From positions 1-50,069 of the forward strand of contig JANQMO010000020.1 of the NCBI GenBank assembly GCA_028280025.1: a stretch of 50,069 nucleotides of DNA. Direction: 5' to 3'. The notes under the pieces are model-generated. The model was not told where the DNA came from. It searched no databases and saw only the letters and a program-made list of their open reading frames with translations. This document shows positions 41,074 to 48,626 of the stretch, one piece after another (within the stretch, counting starts at the first letter, position 1; each line of letters opens with the position of its first letter). The stretch comes from Chlorobium sp. GTDB lineage: Bacteria > Bacteroidota > Chlorobiia > Chlorobiales > Chlorobiaceae. Both the position numbers and the translations under genes were made by a program.

Positions 41074-41873
41074 TCCACCCATAGTGACAGCGTTGTGGAA
41101 ATGTAACGGTTATCAACGCCGGGCAGCGGTTTCGGGTGGGTGACTTCTGTCATAAAGACCATCCATCCCTTTTCTATGAGCGGAAGTTCCACGCGACCGC
41201 TTTCGTCTGCAGTGAGCACCGAAAGGAAATGCTCCTTTTCATCGATATGCCCCAGCTCTCCTCCACGACCGACCGAGCTGACCCCGACCTCTGCACCGGA
41301 CAGCGGTTTGCCGTCAAACATGACAGTTGCCGTGACACGGCCTCCCTGCCTGAGCGGATTATAGAGGGAGTCCGGCACGATCTCGATTCGGTGCCCGAGC
41401 GCCATTGGCGTTTTATTGACAGCTTTCTTTTCCCCTGTCCAGCGATAGCTCTTGCTGAAACGAAACGTCTGTTTCGAGTCGATGACACGCCGTCCCGCGT
41501 CGAGAGCCTGCTGTCGTGTTCCTTGAAAATACCCGGTTGTCGTGCGGGTTCCGAAATGCTCTTTTGCGGCGACGCCGAGCAGATGCAGCCCCTCTTCGTG
41601 AGCAGGCAGAATGGCAAAACCGAAAGCGCCCATATCGGCTGCCTTATCGGGAGACAGGCGTTTTCCGGAAGGGAAGCAAAGCGTTATCGCTGAATACCTG
41701 TCAAGACCGGGAAAAAACTCACCAAGAGGAAGATGGTGTCCGGAGCCGATAAAGGCCACGATTTTACCGTCAGCCGGCGCCAGGTAGGATATCTGGTGAT
41801 GGGCAAAGGACGTAGGGTTCAAAGCCGTAAAAAGTAACAGCGCCATCAGGATACCAATCAGGATCGTTCTCAT
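41070..41873 (-). CDS. periplasmic DUF4198/NikK-like protein
   Basis: The 267-residue protein has a signal peptide (LLLFTALNPTSFAHHQ; cleavage near residue 24, before AHHQ). The two histidines just after cleavage are a possible metal site at the mature N-terminus, as in DUF4198/NikK proteins of nickel/cobalt uptake systems. The C-terminal half, GRVTATVMFDGKPLSGAEV then ADESGRVELPL, is a transthyretin-like fold. It lies between the receptor and NikL-like genes on the minus strand, overlapping the latter and 44 bp after the receptor gene. The presumed role is nickel handling in the periplasm. Confidence 0.75.
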   Translation of the reverse strand: MRTILIGILMALLLFTALNPTSFAHHQISYLAPADGKIVAFIGSGHHLPLGEFFPGLDRYSAITLCFPSGKRLSPDKAADMGAFGFAILPAHEEGLHLLGVAAKEHFGTRTTTGYFQGTRQQALDAGRRVIDSKQTFRFSKSYRWTGEKKAVNKTPMALGHRIEIVPDSLYNPLRQGGRVTATVMFDGKPLSGAEVGVSSVGRGGELGHIDEKEHFLSVLTADESGRVELPLIEKGWMVFMTEVTHPKPLPGVDNRYISTTLSLWVE

Positions 41874-41917
41874 GATTGAAACAGTTTACATGGTGGTGAA
41901 AAGGCATTGCGGGAATA

Positions 41918-44020
41918 TCAATAAACATAACGAAGACCGAGCCTCCAGTTCCTGTCGTGCAGGACATAGGAATCGTAAGGAAAAAGATCTTCGGCAAAAA
42001 CATTGTCGACTGCCGCAAGAAGGCTGAAGCCCTGTCCGAGCCGCTGTTCGACGCTCACGTCGGCCACTATCGCCGGATCGTACATACGAGATCTGGAATC
42101 CTTCCGTTTGCCGATATAGGAAGTACGGACAACAACACCCGTAATCTCTCCGGGGCTATTCCATTGAAATTTCACATCGGCTTTGTGGTAGGGAACAAGT
42201 GCGAATGGTTCACCGCTAGGCTTGTCTTCGGTATGCACGTAGCTGTAGGAGCCGCCGAGTGAGAGCGTCGGAAGAACATTCCAGTCAACTTTTATTTCAG
42301 TACCGTAACTGAGAGCTTCGTCGATATTTACCCGTTTTCGAAGATCAACACCGTCTATAGTCTCGCCGCTTGAAACGAGAGCTATCCTGTCTTTGAGCTT
42401 TGTAGCAAATATTCCTGCGGTTACTACAAGGTCTCGAGTAGCAACCCATTCGATGTCGATATTTCCGCCGATTCCTTTTTCGGGTTCCAGATCCGGATTC
42501 CCTTCGGAATAGAAACCTCCGCCCCAGGGATGATAATTCAGTTTCACAAACATGTTTTCCAGGGTCGGCGCCCGATAGGATGTTCCGCCGGAAGCAAGGA
42601 TGCGAATATCGTCACCCAGACTCAGTGCAATCCCTGCTCTTGGCACCAGAACCCAGCCCCATTTTTCATGATACTCGAGACGGCCTGCACCGACAAGCTC
42701 AAGGTCGGGCATTGCCGCCCATGTATATTGAACAAACAGCGCGCCGAGATTCTGGGAAGGAGAACCAGCGACTTCAGTCTGCTCGAGCTGTTCACGCCGC
42801 CCTTCAATACCCGCAACAACTTCATCTTCACCCATCCGATGCGACACGATACCTTCGAAACGGTAGTGCTGCCTGTCCCATTCACGTTCCTGACGGGTGA
42901 GCGGCGGCCGGTTGTCGACGCGATCCTGGTCCATGGCGTACATGCTTGCCTGCAGCGTCGTCAATGAATCCATTTTATACTCCAGACCGACATGCACATC
43001 AGACACACGATCCTTCAGATATGGCCCTCCGCGATGTCCGCCGTCCATAGAGACATCGAGCGCCACCATGTCTTCGCTCTCTTCGTTGAAAAAACCGGCT
43101 CCGATCTTGAGAAGCATCTGTTCGGCAAGATCGTACTCGCCATTGTAGCGCACTGAGAAGTTGTCGTATCCGTAGCCCTCCTGCATCTGCCTCGAAGAGG
43201 TAAACGAGCCTGAAAGAAAGTGTCTGCCGGGACCTGCGGGACCGCCCAGGCCGAACTGGGCATGACGGTTTTCGTAGTTACCCGCTGTCATCAGTGCTTC
43301 GCCTTCGAGTTTATCCGATCCCTTGCGGGTGATGACGTTGACGATTCCGGCAACCGCATCGCTGCCGTAAAGCACAGACGAAGGCCCCTTGATCAGTTCG
43401 ATCTGTTCGATCATGGAAGCGGGAACATGGTCGAAATCCTTTGCGTCGGCGTGCCTGCCGTATACCCGCTGCCCGTCAAGAAGCAGCAGCGAATAGGTCT
43501 CAGGAAGGCCATGAATAGAAACACTCTGACGCGTAAAGCCGTTTGGCATCAGCGTGATACCCAGCTCATGCTTTAGGGCGTCGGCAGCGCTTACCGCCTG
43601 GATGTCCTCGATCTCATTCCTGTCTATGAGCATCACTGGCAGCGGAGCATCCTTGATAGAACGCGGCGTTCGTGTCGCCGTAACCACGATTGCATCCGTA
43701 GTATATGTTTTGCGGCTGCCGAAAGACAAGAGAAGCGGTTTGTTCAATGGAACCATAACCGTTTGATATATAGGCAGTTGCGATGCATGCTCCACAATGA
43801 CGGTTTGCCTTCCTTCCTCAATGTCCTGTATTTCGAAAAGCCCCTCGTCATCGGTCTTCGCGACGTACCCGGTTCCTGCCACGCTTACAGCGGCAAGGGA
43901 AACTGCCTTTCCACTGTCATCGACGACACGGCCCCGCACTACCGCAGCTTCAGCCATGGTGTTGACGCAAAAGGATAGAAAAAACACGATGCAAGTTAAC
44001 AGGGTTCCGGTTCGATTCAT
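41918..44020 (-). CDS. TonB-dependent outer-membrane receptor (nickel uptake candidate)
   Basis: The 700-residue protein has a signal peptide (residues 1-25). A carboxypeptidase-regulatory-like domain follows (VVRGRVVDDSGKAVSLAAV, 27-105), then the TonB-box region (DAIVVTATRTPRSIK, near 110) and the plug (residues 120-235). A C-terminal barrel ends in RLGLRYVY, the usual terminal strand. Co-transcription with DUF4198/NikK-like genes and the NikR-type inverted repeat over its promoter suggest it imports nickel complexes. The ligand is unproven; cobalt or another metal remains possible. Confidence 0.88.
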   Translation of the reverse strand: MNRTGTLLTCIVFFLSFCVNTMAEAAVVRGRVVDDSGKAVSLAAVSVAGTGYVAKTDDEGLFEIQDIEEGRQTVIVEHASQLPIYQTVMVPLNKPLLLSFGSRKTYTTDAIVVTATRTPRSIKDAPLPVMLIDRNEIEDIQAVSAADALKHELGITLMPNGFTRQSVSIHGLPETYSLLLLDGQRVYGRHADAKDFDHVPASMIEQIELIKGPSSVLYGSDAVAGIVNVITRKGSDKLEGEALMTAGNYENRHAQFGLGGPAGPGRHFLSGSFTSSRQMQEGYGYDNFSVRYNGEYDLAEQMLLKIGAGFFNEESEDMVALDVSMDGGHRGGPYLKDRVSDVHVGLEYKMDSLTTLQASMYAMDQDRVDNRPPLTRQEREWDRQHYRFEGIVSHRMGEDEVVAGIEGRREQLEQTEVAGSPSQNLGALFVQYTWAAMPDLELVGAGRLEYHEKWGWVLVPRAGIALSLGDDIRILASGGTSYRAPTLENMFVKLNYHPWGGGFYSEGNPDLEPEKGIGGNIDIEWVATRDLVVTAGIFATKLKDRIALVSSGETIDGVDLRKRVNIDEALSYGTEIKVDWNVLPTLSLGGSYSYVHTEDKPSGEPFALVPYHKADVKFQWNSPGEITGVVVRTSYIGKRKDSRSRMYDPAIVADVSVEQRLGQGFSLLAAVDNVFAEDLFPYDSYVLHDRNWRLGLRYVY

Positions 44021-44048
44021 GCTGACTGCTTTACGATTTCACAAAAAT

Positions 44049-44090
44049 GTGTTACCATTTTATAATTCGTAACACCTTTACACTTGTCAA
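44049..44090 (-). promoter_or_regulatory. NikR-like operator in the receptor promoter
   Basis: GTGTTAC (44049-44055), 13-nt spacer, and GTAACAC (44069-44075) form a perfect inverted repeat. On the minus strand a consensus -35 TTGACA (44090-44085) and an ATTATA -10-like box (44066-44061) flank and overlap it with an 18-nt spacer. The GTGTTAC half-site is the type described for NikR outside enterobacteria, so nickel-dependent repression of the operon is likely. Confidence 0.75.
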
Positions 44091-44402
44091 GCTAAGGTTC
44101 GGGGAGGTGAAATCCAAGGTTGTAACAGGAAAACACATCAGAAATCATTGTTCTGCATAACGCAGCACTGTGCAGATCAACGGCTCTTTTGCCTGTAACG
44201 ATTGAAGAAAATATGAGTTGAAAAGGGAAGGCAGAGCGTAAAAAAGTTTGATTAGAACAGCAGCGGAAAAGCACGCAAGGTTGCGTAATTTAGATATTGG
44301 TCACCGGGAGCAAAAACGTACAGGGTTATATCTCAATACTCCAGAAAAGAGATGTATACCTGCTGCTATTTTAACAATCAATATCGCTTGAACCCGAGAA
44401 TT
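44091..44402. other. divergent spacer upstream of the sugar dehydrogenase-like gene
   Basis: About 310 bp between the operator and ATG 44403. No open frame or clear RNA structure was recognised. GAAAAGAG precedes an in-frame ATG at 44352. Confidence 0.4.
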
Positions 44403-45602
44403 ATGAATCGATTTTCTGTCAAGCAACAATATAGCGTGAAGCAAATCCTGCAACCCTCACCGTTACAAAACCTTCTTTCTTTTTTACTGGTCATGGTGTC
44501 CTTTACTGCCTGCGCTCAGCCCGCAAGCAGACAACCCTTTAGCGGCATAATTGAAGGCAATGCGGGTTCAAGGATCCAGTCCGAGAGTTTTGGAGCATTC
44601 AATGAACCCTGGGCCATGACCTTTCTGCCGGATGGCGATCTCCTTGTAACAGAAAAAGGAGGAACGCTGCTCCTGTTCCGGCTGGATGATCGTTCCAGAG
44701 TTCCGATCCAGAACGTACCCAAGGTAGCTTACGGCGGTCAGGGCGGCCTGGGAGACATCATTCTCCATCCTCGATACAAGGAAAACAACTGGATATACCT
44801 CTCGTATGCCGAAGAGGATGCATCAGGCAAGAGGGGAGCAGTCGTCGCCCGGGCCCGACTGCGTCCCGGATCGGCCAACCCGAAACTGGAAAACCCTGAA
44901 GTCATATGGCGGCAGGAACCCAAAGTATCAGGCTACGGGCATTACGCACACCGACTGGCTTTCAGCCCGGACGGGTATCTGTTCATAACCTCCGGTGATC
45001 GGCAAAAACAGACGCCTGCACAGAGCTGGACTCAAAACCTCGGCAAGGTGATCAGGTTAAACGCGGACGGATCGGTACCTCCGGACAATCCGTTTCAGGA
45101 TAAGGGAGAGCTCGCAAAAACCTTCTGGTCTCTCGGGCATCGTAATCTTCTCGGTATTGCATTCGATAAAGAGGGACAACTCTGGACACACGAAATGGGC
45201 CCCAGGGACGGTGATGAATTCAACCTGACCATTGCCGGAGACAATTACGGCTGGCCCATTGTATCAGAGGGCGATCACTACTCCGGTTTTCCAATTCCCG
45301 ATCATGATATTCGTCCGGAATTCAATGCGCCCGAAGTATACTGGGTACCAACCGTGGCACCCTCCGGTCTGATTATCTACGACGGCTCCATGTTTCCGGA
45401 GTGGCAGGGCAATGCCTTTATCGGAGGACTCAGGTCACAATCTCTGATACGGATCAGGATTGATGGTGACCAAGCGAAAGAGGTTGAACGTTTCAGCATG
45501 GAAAATCGAATACGAGAGGTAGAGCAGGGCCCGGACGGTGCGATATGGGTTCTGGAGGATAATAACGGCGGTCGCCTGCTCAAGTTAACTCCCCAAAAGT
45601 GA
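44403..45602 (+). CDS. PQQ-dependent aldose sugar dehydrogenase-like lipoprotein
   Basis: The start is placed at ATG 44403 (an ATG at 44352, 17 codons earlier, is possible). The 399-residue product has a long lipoprotein signal ending SFTAC (Cys37). The mature part is a six-bladed beta-propeller of the GSDH/YliI family: PWAMTFLPDGDLLVTEKGG, GGLGDIILHPRY, YGHYAHRLAFSPDGYLFITSGDR, WSLGHRNLLGIAFD, WTHEMGPRDGDEFN (PQQ/calcium region) and VAPSGLIIYDGSMFPEW. These match aldose dehydrogenases that oxidise sugars with PQQ. A PQQ supply is not evident here. Confidence 0.9.
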   Translation: MNRFSVKQQYSVKQILQPSPLQNLLSFLLVMVSFTACAQPASRQPFSGIIEGNAGSRIQSESFGAFNEPWAMTFLPDGDLLVTEKGGTLLLFRLDDRSRVPIQNVPKVAYGGQGGLGDIILHPRYKENNWIYLSYAEEDASGKRGAVVARARLRPGSANPKLENPEVIWRQEPKVSGYGHYAHRLAFSPDGYLFITSGDRQKQTPAQSWTQNLGKVIRLNADGSVPPDNPFQDKGELAKTFWSLGHRNLLGIAFDKEGQLWTHEMGPRDGDEFNLTIAGDNYGWPIVSEGDHYSGFPIPDHDIRPEFNAPEVYWVPTVAPSGLIIYDGSMFPEWQGNAFIGGLRSQSLIRIRIDGDQAKEVERFSMENRIREVEQGPDGAIWVLEDNNGGRLLKLTPQK

Positions 45603-45640
45603 TTAACGATATTGGAAACATACCTACAGGAGGATGAATT

Positions 45641-45835
45641 ATGGAAAAACAGAAAGTAATCGTAACCGATATCCAGATGCCATTTTGGTCAATGGTTATC
45701 TTCATGATCAAATGGACAATAGCGTCAATTCCGGCTCTGATTATATTATCTATTCTTGTGGCACTGTTTGGAGCACTGATCAGTGGTTTATTCTATGGAC
45801 TGGGATTTTTTCCAGGATTTGAAAGCAGCATATGA
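45641..45835 (+). CDS. small membrane protein of unknown function
   Basis: The 64-residue protein is preceded by AGGAGG about 8 nt before the ATG, so translation is well supported. It has a short polar start (MEKQKVIVTDIQ) and two hydrophobic segments (about 14-30 and 30-58, SIPALIILSILVALFGALI). The 38-bp spacing from the sugar dehydrogenase-like gene suggests the same transcript. No domain is recognised. Confidence 0.75.
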   Translation: MEKQKVIVTDIQMPFWSMVIFMIKWTIASIPALIILSILVALFGALISGLFYGLGFFPGFESSI

Positions 45836-45872
45836 ACAGGAGAGAAGGGGATATTCTTCTTTTGCTTTTTTT

Positions 45873-46585
45873 TCATAAAGCTCTCCTACTCCTACACGTT
45901 TCTGCTTCGTCTACGGCATCTCGGGTGTCTTTTGCAAGGTCGGCATCAAGGAATTCCTTTCTTTTCGGCAGCTCCATATGGAAGTTTGAGGTGTGATCGA
46001 GAAAAAGCGTCCCCCTGGTCATGATGCAATCGAGGATATGGCCGCCCGCCTTTCGATCCTTCGAGAGAAAATGAAGGTGATAGCCGGGAACATTGAGCCC
46101 CTGCGTAAAGTCAGGGAAACAGAATCCGACAATTGTTCCATCGACATCGTGACACTCGAACTCTTTCTGGCTGCGGGTCACTTCGTTCAGTGGACGGTAA
46201 GGCTTTTCCTGACGCTCAACGCTGCGTGTTTTCACAAAGCTGAAAAAACCGTCGATCCTGACAGAATAAAAACAGTTTTTCCCCTCGGAAAGCCTGCCAC
46301 ATTCCTGTTTCAGTTCCTCAAATGTCCTGCTCTCATCAAGATCATTACACCATCGAGCGCATTGAAAGTCCCGATTCCAAAATCCCCGTGTTCCCTGAGT
46401 TCGCCATAGGTTATTTCACCGTCATACAGCCCTTCGACCAATGCGTTCAGCGTCGAAACCTGAAAGATCTCAAAGGCCCCATGATGGTCATGCTCCTGCA
46501 CATACGTATGCCTGCTGTGCGACTGCCTGCGATGCAGATGCAGGCTGTGCAGAAAGTGAATGAAGGTGTTTTCGTTGTTCATCAT
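45873..46585 (-). pseudogene. acetolactate decarboxylase pseudogene
   Basis: Two minus-strand frames together cover AlsD/BudA. The 5' frame (from about 46585) ends FQVSTLNALVEGLYDGEITY then GDFGIGTFNALDGVM and runs into RAGHLRN and a stop. The 3' frame contains YSVRIDGFFSFVKTRSV, EKPYRPL, GTIVGFCFPDFTQGLNVPGY, HLHFLSKDRKAGGHILDC and FHMELP. Between them the segment normally containing LDGxFYQ and the 30-odd following residues is missing, and the frames do not join. This is a deletion plus frameshift, so the acetoin-forming step is lost. A His-rich N-terminal region precedes the first frame. Confidence 0.85.
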
Positions 46586-46889
46586 GGAAGAGATTGTTTT
46601 TATTTCTTTATGAAAATATAACAAGTATTCATTGAAAAGTAGGGAGGTGTACCGCGCGTACATTAAATACCGTATCGATACCAAGTATATATCTGGGGAA
46701 TAATACGTAACGTAAATTCAATCTTTTATTCTAACAATATATGCCGTTAAATAATCTGAACTGATGTCTATTAAAGGTTTTGTAGGCATGAGGCAGAGTA
46801 AAAGTGTTTTCAGCGATAAAAAAAGAGCTTGGGGTCGGTGTTCAACAGGAAACTGAGTCTATCCTTCGCAGCGGCAGCACATATGCCTA
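46586..46889. other. spacer before the IS element, no gene recognised
   Basis: About 300 bp. It holds a TGTAC-CGCGC-GTACA dyad near 46647-46663 and a 22-codon open frame at 46789-46857 with no homology I recognise. The sequence just before the IS (GCACATATGCC) joins to GAGTCTCATCGG after the IS if the element and one TA are removed. Confidence 0.5.
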
Positions 46890-46965
46890 GTGTCATGTCA
46901 ATAGCATAGTGACGCATAATTAAGTATATTTCTTCATCGGTCGTTCAACTCAAACCGGTTTGATC

Positions 46966-47436
46966 ATGAAGAAATATAAAGTTACTCTGACTCAAGAGGA
47001 GCGCGACGAGCTTGAGGCCATTAGCAGCAAGGGAAAACATGCAGCCAAAACAGTTCTGAATGCTCTTATTCTGCTTGCTTGCGATGAAGGCAAATTTCAA
47101 AAGCAACGCACTATCAATGAAACCATATCGCAAGTGCTGAACGTGAGCATGAAAACTATCGACCGGGTTAAAAAGCGATTTGTCGAAGAAGGTTTTGATG
47201 CAGTGCTCACCAGAAAACCCTCAACGCATCAGTATCACAGCAAAGTCGATGGGGATTTGGAAGCTCACTTGATCGCTTTAAGCTGCTCAGAACCTCCCGT
47301 TGGGTACAAGCGGTGGTCCTTGCGTCTTCTGGCTGATAAGGCCGTTGAGTTGGAATATATTGATCAAATCTCCCACGAAACGGTTCGCCAGACGTTAAAA
47401 ACGTCCTCAAACCCTGGAAACAAGAAGGATGGGTGA
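46966..47436 (+). CDS. IS630 transposase, N-terminal part (frame 1)
   Basis: The 156-residue frame starts MKKYKVTLTQEERDELE and contains a helix-turn-helix region (NVSMKTIDRVKKRFVEEGF, about 50-70) and LTRKPSTHQYHSKVDGDLE. WSLRLLADKAVELEYIDQIS (about 117-136) is typical of the second IS630 DNA-binding domain. After SHETVRQTLK the frame reads TSSNPGNKKDG and stops. The expected continuation (a K/N-rich step and LKPW) is in the -1 frame, entered at the run of five A at 47397-47401. Confidence 0.9.
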   Translation: MKKYKVTLTQEERDELEAISSKGKHAAKTVLNALILLACDEGKFQKQRTINETISQVLNVSMKTIDRVKKRFVEEGFDAVLTRKPSTHQYHSKVDGDLEAHLIALSCSEPPVGYKRWSLRLLADKAVELEYIDQISHETVRQTLKTSSNPGNKKDG

Positions 47437-48095
47437 TCCCTCCGTTACAGAACGGAGACTTTGTGGCACAAATGGAAACCGTGCTGGACATTTACAAATT
47501 ACCGTATGATTCCTTGTATCCGGTGGTGTGCATGGACGAATCACCAAAACAGTTGATTGCAGAAACGAAAATCCCTGTTCCAGCAACACCCGGAAAGCTT
47601 GCTCGTTACGATTATGAATACAGCCGAAAAGGCGTCTGTAACGTGTTCATTGCAACAGAACCGTTGATGGGCAAACGCAAAGTGAAAGTGACCTCCAGCC
47701 GGAAAAAGCAGGACGGGGCGAAATTTCTCAATGAGATTGCAAGAAGCTACCGTCATGCAGAAAAGATCACGTTGGTAATGGACAACTTGAATATCCATAA
47801 AGCAGGTTCGTTGTATGAAACCTTTAGGCCCAAGAAGGCGAAGGAATTACTGGATCGATTTGCATTTGTTCATACACCGAAACATGGCAGTTGGCTGAAC
47901 ATGGCAGAGATTGAGCTGAGAGTATTATCGAATCAGTGCCTGAACCGTCGTATCGACAACATAGACGAAGTGAGTCGACAAGTTAGTGCCTGGGAGAACG
48001 AACGAAACAACAAAGAAGCGGTAATCAACTGGCGATTTACAACGGATGATGCGCGGATAAAACTTAAGAAACTCTATCCGTCAGTATCTTCTTGA
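47433..48095 (+). CDS. IS630 transposase, catalytic part (-1 frame)
   Basis: The 220-residue frame (listed from GTG 47433; the natural joint is at 47397-47401) has the DDE catalytic residues: VVCMDESPKQLIA (first Asp), TLVMDNLNIHKAGSL (second Asp) and NMAEIELRVLSNQCL (Glu). The product has a normal C-terminus (RIKLKKLYPSVSS). A -1 shift on AAAA would join it to the upstream part as TLKNVLKPW, and a one-base loss in an A6 run would explain it equally. Thus either programmed frameshifting or an inactivating mutation. Confidence 0.88.
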   Translation: MIPPLQNGDFVAQMETVLDIYKLPYDSLYPVVCMDESPKQLIAETKIPVPATPGKLARYDYEYSRKGVCNVFIATEPLMGKRKVKVTSSRKKQDGAKFLNEIARSYRHAEKITLVMDNLNIHKAGSLYETFRPKKAKELLDRFAFVHTPKHGSWLNMAEIELRVLSNQCLNRRIDNIDEVSRQVSAWENERNNKEAVINWRFTTDDARIKLKKLYPSVSS

Positions 48096-48103
48096 CATGA
48101 CAC

Positions 48104-48261
48104 TAGAGTCTCATCGGCGACAAAGCAAAATATACTGCGGAATGATTTGTGCAAATAATAACCAACGTACATCTTTACTTATTTTGTACTTTATTGTGTT
48201 ACATGAGTGAAAAAAAGGGGACGTATTTTTAACGGCGTCTGAAAAAATAATTAGCGGTTGT
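48104..48261. other. promoter region of the ubiquitin-like cluster
   Basis: This 158-bp AT-rich spacer follows the IS. TACTTATTTTGTACTTTATT (about 48176-48195) may contain promoter elements. GGGGACGTATTTTTAACG lies downstream. No gene is recognised here. Confidence 0.3.
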
Positions 48262-48612
48262 ATGGGTCTTAAGGAGTGGTGGCATAAAGTCAAGAGCTAT
48301 TTTCGCGGGATGAGGCATGATCCTGAGTTGTCGAAATCATTAAGAAATAGGTTTAAGGTTGAACACCGAAGTCGCCGGACTAGTCGTGACAGCAGGGCGT
48401 CCGGAAGCATCTCAGGTGTGTCGTCTGAGCGATCAGGAAAATTTGTTATTCAAGGGGCTCGTCAGATCGGGAGAAGAGAGACTCGGAAAATGAAAGTTGT
48501 CAGTGAGGGCAGGCCGCGACAGTGCCCGTATTGCAAGACCGAAAAATCAATAGCAAAGTCGGAACATGGTCTACATAAATGGATATGCCGCGTTTGTGGA
48601 TATAGATTCTAA
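48262..48612 (+). CDS. small zinc-ribbon protein
   Basis: The 116-residue protein has a basic, Arg/Ser-rich N-terminus (SLRNRFKVEHRSRRTSRDSR) and a C-terminal zinc ribbon: CPYC near residue 92 and CRVCG near 110 (C-x2-C ... C-x2-C). No enzymatic motif is seen. It could be a nucleic-acid- or protein-binding adaptor in the ubiquitin-like system, because it lies 14 bp ahead of the E1-like gene on the same strand. It could also be an unrelated cargo protein of the mobile region. Confidence 0.65.
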   Translation: MGLKEWWHKVKSYFRGMRHDPELSKSLRNRFKVEHRSRRTSRDSRASGSISGVSSERSGKFVIQGARQIGRRETRKMKVVSEGRPRQCPYCKTEKSIAKSEHGLHKWICRVCGYRF

Positions 48613-48626
48613 CCATTAGAAACATA

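Larger units (their letters stand above)
46890..48103 (+). mobile_element. IS630-family insertion sequence (about 1.2 kb)
   Basis: Terminal inverted repeats start GTGTCATGTCAA on the left (46890) and end with its complement TTGACATGACAC on the right (48103). Identity extends imperfectly to about 29 bp (24 matches). TA at 46888-46889 and at 48104-48105 is the expected IS630/Tc1 target duplication. The element encodes one transposase in two overlapping frames. It lies between the acetolactate decarboxylase pseudogene and the ubiquitin-like cluster. Confidence 0.93.

Noticed and set aside
45993..46409. Plus-strand 138-codon frame
   Set aside because: It is antisense to the acetolactate decarboxylase remnant and has no recognisable protein.
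47397..47401. Interpreting the frame break in the IS as a sequencing error
   Set aside because: Cannot be decided from the window; both programmed slippage and mutation are kept.
46886..48107. IS element as interrupted gene
   Set aside because: Joining the flanks yields no continuous reading frame that I can recognise, so the insertion looks intergenic.
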